Shown in pieces: positions 12,042 to 24,854 of a stretch of 64,000 nucleotides of DNA (position 1 is the first letter of the stretch; every line of letters begins with the position of its first letter). The notes under the pieces are model-generated. The model was given only the letters and a program-made list of their open reading frames with translations, searched no databases and was not told where the DNA came from. The stretch is from Paulownia fortunei (Eukaryota > Streptophyta > Magnoliopsida > Lamiales > Paulowniaceae): positions 11,550,716 through 11,614,715 of the forward strand of contig CM033120.1 in the NCBI GenBank assembly GCA_019321725.1, read 5' to 3'. The translations under genes were made by a program, and so were the position numbers.

Positions 12042-13091
12042 TGTTGCGAAAATTCGTGAACGCAAGTGCACGTTATCGTATACAAGTAATAAAATGATGA
12101 GTATATTATCGTTCCCACGAGAATTGTTGAATTATTAAGTATCGAAATTATGTTAACTCTAATTTTATTTGAATAAACAAAAATGAGTGATTTTGCTTAT
12201 AAACTAAATTTAACTAAACTAAATTAATGATAGAAAGCATTTAAAGATAAAATTCACTAACTTAAAAAGCCTAGGGTTATGATTTCACCATAATTAGTCC
12301 GAATTGAATAGTTCATCGCATCAATCTCAATTAATTTTATAAGTGATAGTCGAGAATCCCTAAATTATCCACTAGCCTCTCCCAAGGCCTAATGAAAATA
12401 TCATCAATTGCTAACCCACTATATTCCTATGTGAATTACAACAATCAACAATTCATTAGGTTCTATGGATCTCCAACAAGACTACACAAACCATGTAAGT
12501 ATATTCCTATCTCACATGCAATTTATAGTTTTCTACACATAGAACTTGACACATATATTCATACACATCATCAAATGAAAAGATGAAAATAAAATCAAAC
12601 TTCAAAGAGGATGAACTTTTCTTTCCTTGTCGATATCTTTCTTCAAGCTTGGAAGAATTCTCCCCTTTTCCCCAAAATTCCTTCTTTTTGTCTTGTTCTT
12701 CCTTTTTCACTCTCTTGTCTCCTCTTTTATCTCAAAAATCCTCCCTCCTCTCATTTGGAGGCTCTTGGGATCTTAAAAATCTGATTGGGATGCCCTAAAG
12801 AAGGCAAAATGTCAATTTTAGCATCACAAATCTGAGGCGCTGCCTTCACTGGGAAAAAATTATTTTCTAGTAGCTGCAGTGCCTAAGCGCTGGAGCTACT
12901 ATTCACTGGACCGATTTTTTTATATTTTTTAGATAAATGCATATTTTTGCACATCTAATGGCATTCTTCCTTCATCTTCAAATGTGTAAAATAAACGCTA
13001 AACATAATAATAAAAATCATAAAAATCTCGAAAATTAAATAAAAAGTTAAGCAAATGGTGCTCAATTTATGGGTATAATTTCCATTCATCA
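12042..13091 (-). repeat. Athila 3' LTR (left copy)
   Basis: 1050 bp, TGTTGCG...CATCA on the + strand, matching the right LTR throughout except for a missing block of about 0.2 kb near 12548. That block is present at about 17490-17695 in the other LTR. Short AT repeats flank the missing block, which fits a deletion at microhomology. Confidence 0.92.
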
Positions 13092-13107
13092 AATACCCCC
13101 AAACTTA
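13092..13107 (-). other. polypurine tract of the Athila element
   Basis: AATACCCCCAAACTTA on the + strand, i.e. TAAGTTTGGGGGTATT on the - strand, lies immediately before the 3' LTR. It is the expected plus-strand primer for reverse transcription. Confidence 0.8.
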
Positions 13108-14657
13108 ATATTTTGCTAGTTTTCGAGCAAAATAAAGAAATAAAACAAGTACAAAAACAAACGATGATCACAACAACTGACTACATGGCCTCAGAAATTA
13201 ATGTAAATTTATAACTTAAGGAATTATCTAAATATCATCAAAATGCATGATTTCAACTCAAGTGTCAAATTCACCTATATTTAAATCCTTTGAGTGTGTG
13301 TGTGTCTAGCATCTTACATTTAACGTTTCGTTATCCGGATTGGTTTATGCAAACTTACAACAGAATTATTGATCTCTTAGTTTGGTATTTTTGAATTCCA
13401 TAAGCCTGCTTTTCATGTCACTCTCCACTAATGTAAACCAACACAACATCAAGGATCATTAGGATTTTGAAAGCTTGTAATGTGTGGCTAAGGTAATGGT
13501 AGGATAAAAGATAATGTAGTAGCTCAAATTACTCATACCAAACAACTATTCTAGAACCTTGTTGATGAACACCACCACATCGTCGTCTCACGACTTCACT
13601 AACCTTTCATCTTTTGATTTGTCATACCACTTTATTCATTAAACTCCATTGATGTGTTACACCCCCAAACTTATTTATTTTTATGAACAAAGGGTGTTGC
13701 ACTCTTTTATCATATTTCTTGACATATTTTTTTTTGAGTTTTGTACAACGCCACCTCTCTTTGCCAATTTTTTTTTAAACTACTTTCAATGCTCAAAATG
13801 TTGTTACTAAAATAGCAATGAGTTGAGTGTAGGATAAAATGTAAGAAATGGCTAGGGTTAATTTTTGCAGGGTGACAAAGAAAATGGCTCAATAGGCTCA
13901 ATGGGGGACACTAGGGATTATGCATCTTAAACAAGGTGGCTTGAAAGGCTCAAACGGTCCAAAAATGACCTAAATCACTTTTCTAATATTATGTAGTCTA
14001 GGATTTCACCTCGAGTGAGAATCAAACAAGTTCTAGAATTATATGAGATCGCCAAAAGAAAGTATTGAGTTCGCATAAACTTCTTCTAAGTAAACAGAAA
14101 ATCCAAATGTTAAAGGCTATGTGCTCAATATGTCAAAGGATTACAATAAAGATAAAAATTGCCACAAGAGTCAAGCACATACATAAGCATAATATTCATT
14201 AATTTCCAAAAGTCATAAATAAACACAATCAAATTCTCATCATCAGCTTTAGGTATTTGATCATAATCATCATTTCTAACCCTATTTTTTTTTCTGCCCA
14301 TTTGGGGCAGTGCCTGGCGCCTAGGTGCCCAGATCCCAGCGCCTCGGCGCCGAGCTTTCTACCCCCCCCCCCCAAAAAAAAAAAAAAACAAAAAAAATTA
14401 TATTGAACCTACAACCAAAACAAATAAATGAAGATTAGAGAAAAAAAAACATTTATTCCTAAGATATATGAAAGATTTAAGTGCAAGAAACAAATATGAT
14501 GAAAAACATGAAAACTACAAAATAATTTGGGTTGCCTCCCAAGAAGCGCTTAGTTTAAAGTTTTCAGCTAGACTATCTTTAGATCTCATCACCCTGGGTC
14601 TGGTAAAATTATCATAGACTCATTGAGGCTCCCTCCACCATCGGTGTACCCTTTCAG
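13108..14657 (-). other. non-coding 3' internal region of the Athila element
   Basis: No domain is readable. The segment holds a GC-rich patch of nested GGCGCC/GCGCC words (14318-14355), followed by a C12 run at 14362-14373 and an A15 run at 14374-14388. Lines near 13370-13480, 13990-14060 and 14528-14560 resemble 58.5-60.0 kb, where a related element lies. The pol genes expected in a full Athila element are absent here. Confidence 0.7.
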
Positions 14658-15431
14658 TCATCGCCAACTCACTTGGTGCACAAATTCCAAAGTTTCAAGA
14701 TCTTCTTTGTTTGAAATTCCAAATGAACAAGTGGTTAAGGGCTGAAATGGTTGTTTATCTGATATAGTCACTTTCATGGATTTATCAACAGTCTCCACTC
14801 GCAAACAATTATCAACTCCACTTAGAGATTTTATCTCCTTGAACACATTGAATGAAACTTGTTCATCTTGAACTCTCAAAATCAGCTCACCCTTCTGCAC
14901 ATCAATAAGAGCTCTTCCCGTAGCTAAAAATGGTCGACCAAGAATTATTGGAATATCTTGATCTTCCTCCATGTCTAATACAATGAAATCTGCATGGAAG
15001 ATGAACTTGTCCACTTTCACTAGCACATCTTCAATTATTCCCCTAGGGTACTTAACAGACCTATCAGCGAGTTGCAGAGATATGGTGGTTGGCTTTGCTT
15101 CTCCAAGCCCAAGTTTTCTATATACAGAGAGAGGCATTAGGTTTATACTTGCACCCAAATCACATAAAGCTTTATCAAAAAATGAATTTTCAATGGTGCA
15201 AGGAATCGTAAAACTCCCTGGATCTTTCAACTTGGGTGGCAGCTTCTTTTGTAGGATGGCGCTGCATTCCTCAGTAAGTGCCACCGTCTCATATTCCTCC
15301 AGCTTTCTTTTATTGGAGATGATCTCCTTCATGAATTTTATATAGCTGGGCATTTGTTCTAACGCATCTGCAAAAGGAATATTAATATGTAATTTTTTAA
15401 AGACATCCAAAAACTTAGAAAATTGCTTATC
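14658..15431 (-). pseudogene. Athila aspartic protease region
   Basis: The open part (14658-15410) reads as the retropepsin-like domain that follows Athila gag. It contains the active-site block CDLGASINLMPLS (Asp-Leu-Gly-Ala-Ser in place of the more common DSGA), followed by ADRSVKYPRG, FIVLDMEEDQDIPIILGRPF and ARALIDV-like strands. Relative to gag there is one frame change near 15430: the upstream frame ends at TAG while the next frame reads KLDKQFSKFLDV. It ends at 14658 without entering reverse transcriptase. In life it would process the gag polyprotein inside the virus-like particle. Confidence 0.85.
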
Positions 15432-16801
15432 TAATTTTTATTTTTGGAGGCGTTGAGGAAATGGGATGGAGGAGGATTATCTGGAAACAACTTTGATTTA
15501 GGCTTATCTACTTCTTTGCTTGGTGTGTCATCAAATTTTTCTACCACTCTTTCCTTTGCCAGCTCCTTTGGAGTAGTGACTTTTCTTTCCAGCTCCGACA
15601 ACTCCTTACCACTACAAAGAGTAATGGCATGCACATTCTCTTTGGGGTTTATCTCAGTATTGTTGGAAAAAGAACCTTGAGACCTTGTGCTCAACATATT
15701 GGCAATTTGACCTATTTGGACCTCCAAGCTTCGAATAGAGGCTGATTGATTATGAATAATAGACTCTTGTTTTTGCAATGTTGCCTCTGTTCTTGCCATG
15801 AATTTCTCGATACCATCTTCTAGGAAAGTTTTAGGTACCTGCTGAGACTGATTTGGAGGCTGAAATTTTGATGGTTGTGCGCCCACTGCATTTTGTCCAT
15901 TTTACCATAAAAAGTTAGGATGGGTGCGCCATCCTGGATTATACATGTTAGAGTATGGATTGTTCTGCCAATTAGCATTCTCCACAAAATGTGTTTGCTC
16001 TGGCTCAACTGATATGGGAGCGGGATTTGTATGAAGAGAGTTAAATTGTTGAGACAAAACAGCAGCAACTTGAGCAGTAAGAGTAGCAAGTGCATCAACA
16101 TCATGAACTCCAAATACTTTCTTTGGTGCAATTCTTTCTGAAGGCCATTGATAAGCATTAGCAACCATGGTCTCAAGAAGATCGTATGCCTCCTCATGTG
16201 TTTTACCCATAAGAGCTCCGCTAGCGGCAGCATCTACTAGAGTTCTAGTTGAACCACTCAAACCATTATATAAAGTTTGTACTTGCAACCAATTTGGTAA
16301 ACCGTGATGTGGGCACCTTCTCAATATATCCTTGTACCTTTCCCAAGCCTCATGCAAGGATTCCAAGTCATATTGAGCAAAGGTCATGATATCAATCCGC
16401 ATCTTTGTTGTCTTAGCGGGTGGGAAGAACTTAGCTAGAAAGCTTTGAGCCAAGCGTGCCCAAGTAGTAATTGTCCAGGCATGTAGAGAATTCAACCAAA
16501 TTTTAGCCTTGTCCCGAAGTGAAAATGGAAACAATCTCAATCTAATGGCGTCATCAGTAACGCCATTGTATTTGAACGTATCACAAATTTTAAGAAAACT
16601 AGCTATGTGTGCATTTGGAACCTCATTGGCTAATCCATAGAACTGATTAGCCTGAATCATCTGAATAATAGCCGGTTTAATCTCAAAATTATTTGCTTGA
16701 ATAACAGGGGGCCTGATTCCCGAAAATGTATCAATGACCATAGGTATAACATAATCATGTAGTGCCTTATTAATCTCTATATTTTCCCTCGCATTTGCCA
16801 T
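15431..16801 (-). pseudogene. Athila gag (nucleocapsid/capsid polyprotein)
   Basis: It starts at ATG (16799-16801) with MANARENIEINKALHDYV and reads through the capsid-like gag domain (FLKICDTFKYNGVTDDAIRL, then FPFSLRDKAKIWL and FLAKFFPPAKT). It reaches the family signature NPYSNMYNPGWRTHPNF near 15910. One in-frame stop at about 15902 divides it; the same frame continues (GAQPSKFQPPNQ) to 15431. Gag packages the element RNA in cytoplasmic particles. One stop plus the downstream frame change suggests a fairly recent loss. Confidence 0.88.
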
Positions 16802-16947
16802 GGTCCTTTGAGACTCGTTTAGGAGCTTTACTCTTTACCTTCAATCAACGCCTGAAAATCTAAAATGGAAAAACGAAAGTAAAAGAAGAAAAAAAATTCA
16901 AACTAAAATTAGAGTTACTTGGTATCGATATTAATAAAACAAAATAG

Positions 16948-16965
16948 TCCCCAACAACGGCGCCA
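16948..16965 (-). other. primer binding site, tRNA-Asp type
   Basis: On the - strand the sequence is TGGCGCCGTTGTTGGGGA, six bases inside the 5' LTR. It is complementary to the 3' end of plant tRNA-Asp (GTC), apart from the GTTG/GCCG difference. This fixes the element's direction. Confidence 0.85.
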
Positions 16966-16971
16966 AAAACT

Positions 16972-18228
16972 TATTGCGAAAATTCGTGAACGCAAGTGCA
17001 CGTTATCGTATACAAGTAATAAAATGATGAGTATATTATCGTTCCTACGAGAATTGTTGAATTATTAAGTACCGAAATTATGTTAACTCTAATTTTATTT
17101 GAATAAACGAAAATGAGTGATTTTGCTTATAAACTAAATTCAACTAAACTAAATTAATGATAGAAAGCATTTAAAGATAAAATTTACTAACTTAAAAAGC
17201 CTAAGGTTATGATTTCACCATAATTAGTCCGAATTGAATAGTTCATCGCATCAATCTCAATTAATTTTATAAGTGATAGTCGAGAATCCCTAAATTATCC
17301 ACTAGCCTCTCCCAAGGCCTAATGAAAATATCATCAATTGCTAACCCACTATATTCCTATGTGAATTACAACAATCAACAATTCATTAGGTTCTATGGAT
17401 CTCCAACAAGACTACACAAACCATGTAAGTATATTCCTATCTCACATGCAATTTATGATTTTCTACACATATAACTTGACACACATATCACCTCCCGGGT
17501 CAATATGATTAGCAAATCATTCAATTAGTAGCCAAGTAATTGAAAGCATTAAGAACAATGTAGAAAACTCAACTTGAACATAAATTGAGAATTGAATTGA
17601 TACAATTATTCAAAACATCATAATTAGATTACATCACAACCCTAGAAAAATAAATTAATTCATGATAAAAATAAGAAATATCTTAACAATATTCATACAC
17701 ATCATCAAATGAAAAGATGAAAATAAAATCAAACTTCAAAGAGGATGAGCTTTTCTTTCCTTGTCGATATCTTTCTTCAAGCTTGGAAGAATTCTCTCCT
17801 CTTCCCCAAAATTCCTTCTTCTTGTCTTGTTCTTCCTTTTTCACTCTCTTGTCTCATCTTTTGTCTCAAAAATCCTCCCTCATCTCCTTTGGAGGCTATT
17901 GGGATCTTAAAAATCTGATTGGGATGCCCTAAAGAGGGCAAAATATCAATTTTAGCCTCACAAATCCGTGAGACGCTGCCTTCACTGGAAAAAATTTATT
18001 TTCCAGTAGCTGTAGTGCCTAGGCGCTGGAGCTACTATTCACCGGACCGATTTTTTTTATTTTTTTTAGATAAATGCAGATTTTTGCACATCTAATAACA
18101 TTCTTCCTTCGTCTTCAAATCTGCAAAATAAACGCTAAACATAATAATAAAAATCATAAAAATCTCAAAAACTAAATAAAAAGTTAAGTAAATGGTGCTC
18201 AATTTATGGATATAATTTTCACTCATCA
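16972..18228 (-). repeat. Athila 5' LTR (right copy)
   Basis: 1257 bp, TATTGCG...CATCA on the + strand, so the terminal CA on the - strand has become TA. It retains the block missing in the left LTR. It carries a pyrimidine-rich stretch (17750-17900) and a GC-rich GCGCTGGAGCTACTATTCAC motif near 18013-18042. Confidence 0.92.
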
Positions 18229-18472
18229 GAGTCTATGGTGATGCTCCAAGAAAGAACGTAGAGAGAAATTTTATAAGAGATATGGAGAGAGATTTGGGAG
18301 AATTATATTTTTTCACACACTTTGTTGGATGGGGATTAGAGATATATATTCCTACTCAAGGTAGAATCCCAGTCCAACTAGAAAACTCAATCCCACTCAA
18401 ATTGTAGAGGCATCCAACTGAATATGGATGCTAATTGGGTAAAGGGTCCTAAACCCGATCCAATTTCCAACC
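18229..18472 (-). repeat. copia-like LTR, right part after the Athila insertion
   Basis: Begins with the second GAGTC target duplication and continues the sequence broken at 12041. Near 18290-18330 there is AT-rich promoter-like sequence. The far end near 18472 is inferred from the CAATTTCCAA motif and is uncertain by tens of bases. Confidence 0.45.
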
Positions 18473-19151
18473 GTTGTTGCAGTTTTTGTTTGTTGTTAAA
18501 CTTGTTGAACTTGAACTAGAATGCTTGGTGTGGGTTGAGCATCATTTTTGAAATTCAAGATTGTATATGTGTGTGTAGTTGAAATTCTCGAGAGTTCATC
18601 CTTAAGAAGTATTCAATTTGGTTACTCTTCTGGCCATGAAGATAGTCGAAGTCAATTGCCACTGTATATGTACTAGAAACATAGATGGCAAAGATATTAG
18701 AATGCAACTCTTTTGTGGTACTAATTCAACTCTCTGTTGTTTCTCTTTAATCCCACTAAGTATTACTCAAAATAGAGTATTAATTATTTATGAATCAAGG
18801 AGAAAACACATTGTTCGCCCCATTTGTTGAGTTAGAATTCGAGGAATAAAATCTACATCACAAGTTTGGGATACCCAAACAATAAGTAATCCGGGTGGAG
18901 AACATGGCCTACCTCACAATGTTCTTGTGTACCAATAACTTAATTTAGGACAATGAAACAAATCGTCGCCCTAGTTTGTAAATTCATACTGTGGTAAAAG
19001 TTGGAAACCTTAATATGGTGGTATGCATCATGATATATTATGGTATATTCACATAATTCACACTTTTTTATTGAATTGGCCGAAAAGATTTTACTGTCTT
19101 ATGTAGTCTTTTCCCTGAGTTATTTTAACTCATGTTCAATTGTCCAATTAG
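18473..19151. other. no gene seen; ends in a 3' splice site
   Basis: The last bases (CAATTGTCCAATTAG, to 19151) form a good acceptor for the glutathione S-transferase exon that follows. I searched for the thioredoxin-fold first exon of that gene here and before 11.2 kb and did not see it. Confidence 0.5.
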
Positions 19152-19496
<345 letters not shown>

Positions 19497-19985
19497 GTGT
19501 ATTGGGTGTATAGACAACGACGCTCTTGTGCCTCAACAGTCTATATGCCTATAATCACTATGGTTTTAGACATTTTGCGGGGTTGATTGTTTTGTGGTAT
19601 CTTTTCAGTGTTACATGGTGTGTGTATTCTGCTCGTTTGCCTGATGCAGTTTATGGTGAGTAAACATGGTTTACTCCATGATAAGCTACATGATGCTAGA
19701 CTCTCTTACAAATATAGGTGTTCATGGTTTCTTGTAGTCTATTTCAAGTTGAGTGTTACCTCATTTTTTGTTGTAATTTTATATATGTTGCAAAACTTGT
19801 GTCCACTTTGTACACATATTCTTTTGTTATTTCACAAAGAACTGCAGGGATTCATCATTTAGGATGTCTGTGGTATGACATTTTGTTGATGATGCAAACA
19901 ACAGTGGAGCAATTTCTCTCCACTTTCTCGAAACTCTCTCTCACAGTTCCTTTTATATAGCCAACTCTCTTTTTTATTTTTTATT
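19497..19985 (+). other. former 3' region of the GST fragment, no other gene
   Basis: Short frames only. The sequence is less AT-rich than its surroundings and could be old 3' UTR. Around 19940-19985 it passes into a T-rich tract before the LTR-like region. Confidence 0.35.
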
Positions 19986-19989
19986 TTTT

Positions 19990-20423
19990 TCTTTAAAAAT
20001 GATAATCCACTAAGATGGGTTATAAGCCCAAAATAATTCTAAAAAGTTAAGTCCAAAAGATTCGTCTAGATTTTAGGTTGGATAAGACCCAATAGGCCAA
20101 GTTCATATGATCCACAAGATGACAAATAAATTGGGCTATATTACTTAGGTTAAGCCAACTAAGGCTATAAAATCGAAAATTACGAAACTCTCATATCAAC
20201 AGTATAAATACCCCTAACTTTTATGATTAAAAGGTACATAATTAATGCATTTGTATATTTTCAAGATTTCTGACTTATCTTTACTTGTTCTAGAACTTAC
20301 TTGAGCATCGGAGGGTCTTTGCTGGGTTAACCCCCGTCACTCCTAACGACTTTTTGTGACGCAGGCAGTGACTCACTCAACAATCCAAATTCAGTAGAAA
20401 TACTATTAAAAAAAGTGATCACA
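19990..20423 (+). repeat. partial 5' LTR of a Tat-clade Ty3/gypsy element
   Basis: TATAAATA at 20203-20210 is followed by the block CTTGAGCATCGGAGGGTCTT and AACCCCCGTCACTCC, a layout I know from LTRs of Tat/Retand-type plant elements. The LTR ends near 20423 (GATCACA), just before a primer-site-like TTGGCACCGTCT (20429-20440). The start of the LTR and its partner copy were not found. Confidence 0.6.
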
Positions 20424-20470
20424 TTATTTTGGCACCGTCTATGAGAACTCACTACCTGATCATTAAGAAT

Positions 20471-21291
20471 ATGGTCAAGATACAAAGTCATAAGAATAGC
20501 CAACACATAAGGTGACTCCCATATCGGAGGCGCTCGAGGTATTGGAAAAGTCGAGATCTGTCTCCAGCTAACCCAAGAGATCCACCTCCTCCTCTTTAGA
20601 GAAAGCCGATACTACACATGACCCAAGAAGTATTGAAAACCATGAGTGAAGAGGTGACAACCTTTGTAGCAGCCGAAGCAGTTGCCTAAATTTGCTACAA
20701 ACTAGTATAGAGGTGAGCCCCTTAGTCACCTCACAGAGACTGAGACACCACTCCAGCTCCTAAGGGAACTAAGCAGAAGGGCGAAGCAGTGAGGTGCAGT
20801 GCTGCTAACCAGCGCAGAGAATAGCCCCATCAGTCATCTCGTAGAAGCCAAAGTTTAGCTTCGGCTTCTAAAAGGACTGAGCTGAGGCGTTAAGCCCCAC
20901 AACACAGAGCAACGAACACTCACGAGGATGTGAGTAGACACGCATTCCCACCCCAAGACCATATGGAGCAGCAAGAGAAGACCAAGCGACACATATCGAG
21001 ACACCTACTTGCCCAGTAGGCTCGTGCGACCAAAGGAGCATTGCCTTACGTTGGCGGTAGCACCTCCTAAGAGAAGCCCGTTCTTCTGTGCTATCTTGAC
21101 CCAGTCCATACTAGTCAGAGTCAAGATAATCAATCTCACTGACTTTAATGGAATTGATGATCCATAAGACCATCTCGACAAGTTTTATGCCAAAGCAGAC
21201 TTGTACGATTTCAGTGATGCAATGTACTGCAAGATTTTTCAGACTACCTTATTTAAGTGAACATTAACTTAGTTCAATCAACTGCCCAAGG
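20471..21291 (+). pseudogene. Tat-clade gag, first part
   Basis: Begins with ATG at 20471, shortly after the primer-site-like sequence, and passes through a stop-ridden, proline- and arginine-rich leader. The gag domain follows at about 21130-21291 (FNGIDDP, HLDKFYAKADLYDFSDAMYC, then FNQLPKG at the break). It is interrupted at 21291 by the Tekay element and resumes at 30692 in the same sense. Several stops show it is inactive. Confidence 0.7.
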
Positions 21292-21825
21292 TGTAATGCC
21301 TGAGCCTTGCGCTACTCACCTGACCAATATAGTTCATGCATTTTAATTGATATTTCATAATGCATTATATTTTATACGGCATTTTAATAATTAAACTTTT
21401 GAAGTTGTCACCGATATTAATTTCCAGATTCTTTAACCTAATTGGTTGAGTTGGTACTAAGATACGAGAATTTAGGTGTCAACTATCAGATATCATTATA
21501 ATACACGTAAGTGAAAGGTGCCATCGTTGTGTTTGTCAGTGTAGGATAAACTATGAAAATTAATTAATTAAAAAAAATAATGATAGTAATAGTAATAATA
21601 ATAATAATAATAAAAGAAAATAAGGACATTATCATATTAATTAAGATGGTGTAAATTCTTACTAAAAATAAATTTGGGGGTTTATAAATAAATATCAAAA
21701 TATTATATATTAATTATATATATAAATATATATATATAATATATATATACATATATATATATATGTATAGATGTACGAAATATATATAGATATAAGTTTA
21801 TATGTAGTATAATAAAATAATACCA

Positions 21826-21866
<41 letters not shown>

Positions 21867-23655
21867 TGTTAATAACACACACCACACAAACACATGGCTA
21901 GAACACCACACACACATTCATGACAGCAAAGGAAAGGAAAAGAGAAGAGAAAATAAAAAAGGAAGAAGAAATAGCACGGTAGAAAAAGAAAATAAAAAAT
22001 AAAAAGAAGAAGGGAGAAGGAAGGAATAAATTTCAACCGTAGAAATTTGAGAAAATTTTGGGTAAATTCCTTCTTTTTGTACGGATAAAAATATAGATTT
22101 ATGCCGTTTATTTCTAATTTGAAAGAAATTTTTTGATCTAAATTAAGTTATCTTCTTGTGAGGCAATAATTAATATACACTTTTAATTCGAAATTAGTTA
22201 CAAAATTTTGATTTTATTATCATGTATTAATTGGATGAAAGAGCTAATTTAATTGAGGAATTTGTTAGGGGGATTATAACACATCAATTAGATAATATTA
22301 GAATGAATTCGAGATGAGAAATTAAGGTATTTAAAAGGTTCTAATTGGTGTGAAGTATAAATTTTAAGGTTTAATTGTTACTTAATTAAATTTAAGATTT
22401 AAGATCCCTTATGAGATTTGATATAAAAACTTATTGATTAAAAATAAAAATTAATACGTTATACCTTTACAGGCAGCCTTATATCTAAGGTTAGGGAGGA
22501 GAATCTTGTTAACCTTCAATAGGATATCAAATGTGAAAAGTAAGTGAAAATCCAGTTGCAACTACAATGTATAGACATAGTATTTGTGCATTATCTGTAT
22601 TAAATGTGATCTTTGTGTCTTGATGTGTGTATTGTGAGTATAATACATACCTTATAGTGCATATATTGCTTGGATGATGGGACAATATGATCTATTGTAT
22701 AATTGGACATGCCATTCATCAATATTTACACGTGTATGCATAACACGTGCTCACAGTTGAGGTTTTGCATGCATGACATTATTTTCAGAAAAAAAATATT
22801 TTGGTTGGCCACTACTAGTGTATCGAGGACTGTGTGGCTTATTGATATGATATTTTGGGACACCGCGAGTATTACTTCTCAAAGGATCATAGGGGTGGAT
22901 AGGGGGTGTGCCTCTGGTGGTCACGAGAGGGTGCATCACTTGACTGTGCCCTTATCGACGCCGCTGGTAGGAAGACTTCTGGAGGATCACAGAGGAAGAC
23001 AGGGGGTGGACCTCTGATGATCCCAGGAGATGGTCCCCAAATAGTGTCGATCTGTGTATGGCCATGTGATTATTGATATTTTTGAGAGCTCTATCCAGTA
23101 CATAGTAGGTGGGCCAAGGGCTCAGTGATGGAAACTGATTTTGAATGAACTATTTTTATGTATAAGTTGCATTCTTGTCATGATCTCATAGAAATGCATT
23201 GCATTTATGTTGGATTATCCTTCAGCATGCATGATTTTCATTTACTGATCATTAGGTCACGTAGTTCATGCATTGTAGGTGAGTTTGATAATACTTGAAG
23301 CCATGGACTTATTGAGCGAGCAGCTGGAGCTCCTACAGGTTCTGAGGATTAGTGTACATGGATGACGTCCTGTTAGGCTGGTTGTTAATTTATTTATTTT
23401 TGGAGTTTATTGTATTGGGTTTTGGGATTTATACTGTGTTACTTTTATAATTTTTCTGTACATGAGTATGTAAATATTATGATTGTTATGGGTTCTCTGT
23501 AGGTATATATATATTAGTTTGTGAGTGGGAAAAATAGTTTATTATTTATTATTATTTATTTAGTTGTTATAGGAAAAAAAATTCATGCATGCACACAGGT
23601 TCTATCATGTCAAATTATATTATATATATAGTTGTGTAGTAATAGGGGTGTTACA
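21292..23655 (+). repeat. Tekay 5' LTR
   Basis: 2364 bp. It contains an ATA trinucleotide run (21590-21612), long (TA)n tracts (21700-21860) and a purine-rich stretch (21920-22030). A repeated GGATCA-(C/T)AG..GGGGGTG motif occurs near 22883-22915 and again at 22982-23012. It matches 28309-30686 along its length. Confidence 0.93.
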
Positions 23656-23658
23656 GAG

Positions 23659-23672
23659 TGGTATCAAAACGC
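23659..23672 (+). other. primer binding site, initiator-Met-tRNA type
   Basis: TGGTATCAAAACGC, three bases after the LTR, is a slightly mutated form of TGGTATCAGAGC, the usual site in chromoviruses and copia elements. Confidence 0.8.
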
Positions 23673-23815
23673 GGTTACAGGTTCTGTAGACTGTACATGT
23701 ACATGAACTTGGAACTTATGAAAGCACCGCCTTGCTCGTAAGTTTTATTTTATTATGTGATGCATTATTGTTTTTCATGAATTATATTGGCCATGTTCTA
23801 AACAATATTACAGCC

Positions 23816-24850
23816 ATGACAAGAACAATGAGTGAGAGTAGTAGTGGAGGTAGAAATAAATAAGGGGAGACACCTATGTCAAATGATGATCGAGACACTG
23901 TTATAAATCGACTTACAGAACTCATTCAGCGACAATCAGAACAAATTCAACAACTCATCCAGTAGAGGGATGTGAGTGGACAACAGAGAGCTAAAATGAA
24001 TCAACCACAGCCTCGAGCAGAACCAGTTGAGATAGTTGGGGAAAGATTCAGAAAACTCAATCCACTAATATTTGAAGATGCGGTAGATCCCACAGCTGCA
24101 AAGGATTGGCTGAAAATCCTAGAGAATATGTTCCAGTATAGCAGAGTCCCAAAGGAAGAGAAGGTGATATATGCCTCTTTTATGCTTCGTGGAAGTGCTA
24201 GACACTAGTGGGATACAATGAGGAGCATAGAGGATCACTTTACTATTACTTGGGAAAGATTTAAAGAGTTATTCAGGAACAAATACTTCACTGCGCCTAT
24301 TCGTGCAATGAAAATGAATGAATTTATACAGCTGCGACAGAGAGCTATGATAGTCGGGGATTACATTCGAAAATTTGAACAGTTGTCCAGGTTTGCCACG
24401 CATATGATCAGCACTGATGCACTGAAAGTAGAAAGATTCCTTGAAGGTTTGAGGCTAGAACTATACAGAGATGTTAATATGGTGGGAATTTAAGGAGTCA
24501 CCTATTCACAGATTGCCGAGAGAGCATTAGTTGCTGAGCAAGCTGAACTTAGAATTATTCGTGCGCTGGAAGCTCATCGTCAATTTAAGCAAGGATAAGG
24601 GCAGAGGTGGGTTGGAAGTGAAAAGAAGAGACCATTCCAATCTCAAGGCCAGAAACCCGAATTTCGATCGAAACCAGGGCAGCAACAGTGGGAGCAAAAT
24701 AAGAGACCAAAGATAGAGTAGGGGAAAGCGCCAATGCCACAATCTATGTGCCTTAGATGCGGTGGTCAACATGTGGAAAACTGTCCTACAGATCCTAGAA
24801 GGTGCTATGTGTGTGGAAAGGTTGGCCATATTGCCAGAACATGCTTAGAG
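23816..24850 (+). pseudogene. Tekay gag
   Basis: Starts at ATG 23816 (MTRTMSESSSGG). The frame has stops near 23858, 23961, 24206 (inside the family's RYWWD-like block, read here as RH*WD), 24491 and 24594, then changes frame. The capsid part at 24030-24490 is clear (FLEGLRLELYRDV). Two zinc knuckles follow at 24749-24843: CLRCGGQHVENC, which is short by residues, and CYVCGKVGHIARTC, which is a perfect CX2CX4HX4C. Confidence 0.88.
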
Positions 24851-24854
24851 TTTT

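Larger units (their letters stand above)
12042..18228 (-). mobile_element. non-autonomous Athila-clade Ty3/gypsy retrotransposon, complete ends
   Basis: The element is bounded by two long LTRs and by identical 5-bp target duplications GAGTC (12037-12041 and 18229-18233). It runs on the - strand: LTR (16972-18228), primer site, gag, protease, a long non-coding stretch, polypurine tract, LTR (12042-13091). The gag and protease sequences are typical of the Athila clade. No reverse transcriptase, RNase H or integrase is present between protease and the polypurine tract, so it must have moved with enzymes supplied by a relative. Confidence 0.9.

Noticed and set aside
21703..21885. Tyr/Ile-rich - strand frame
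   Set aside because: Product of the (TA)n tract in the Tekay LTR.
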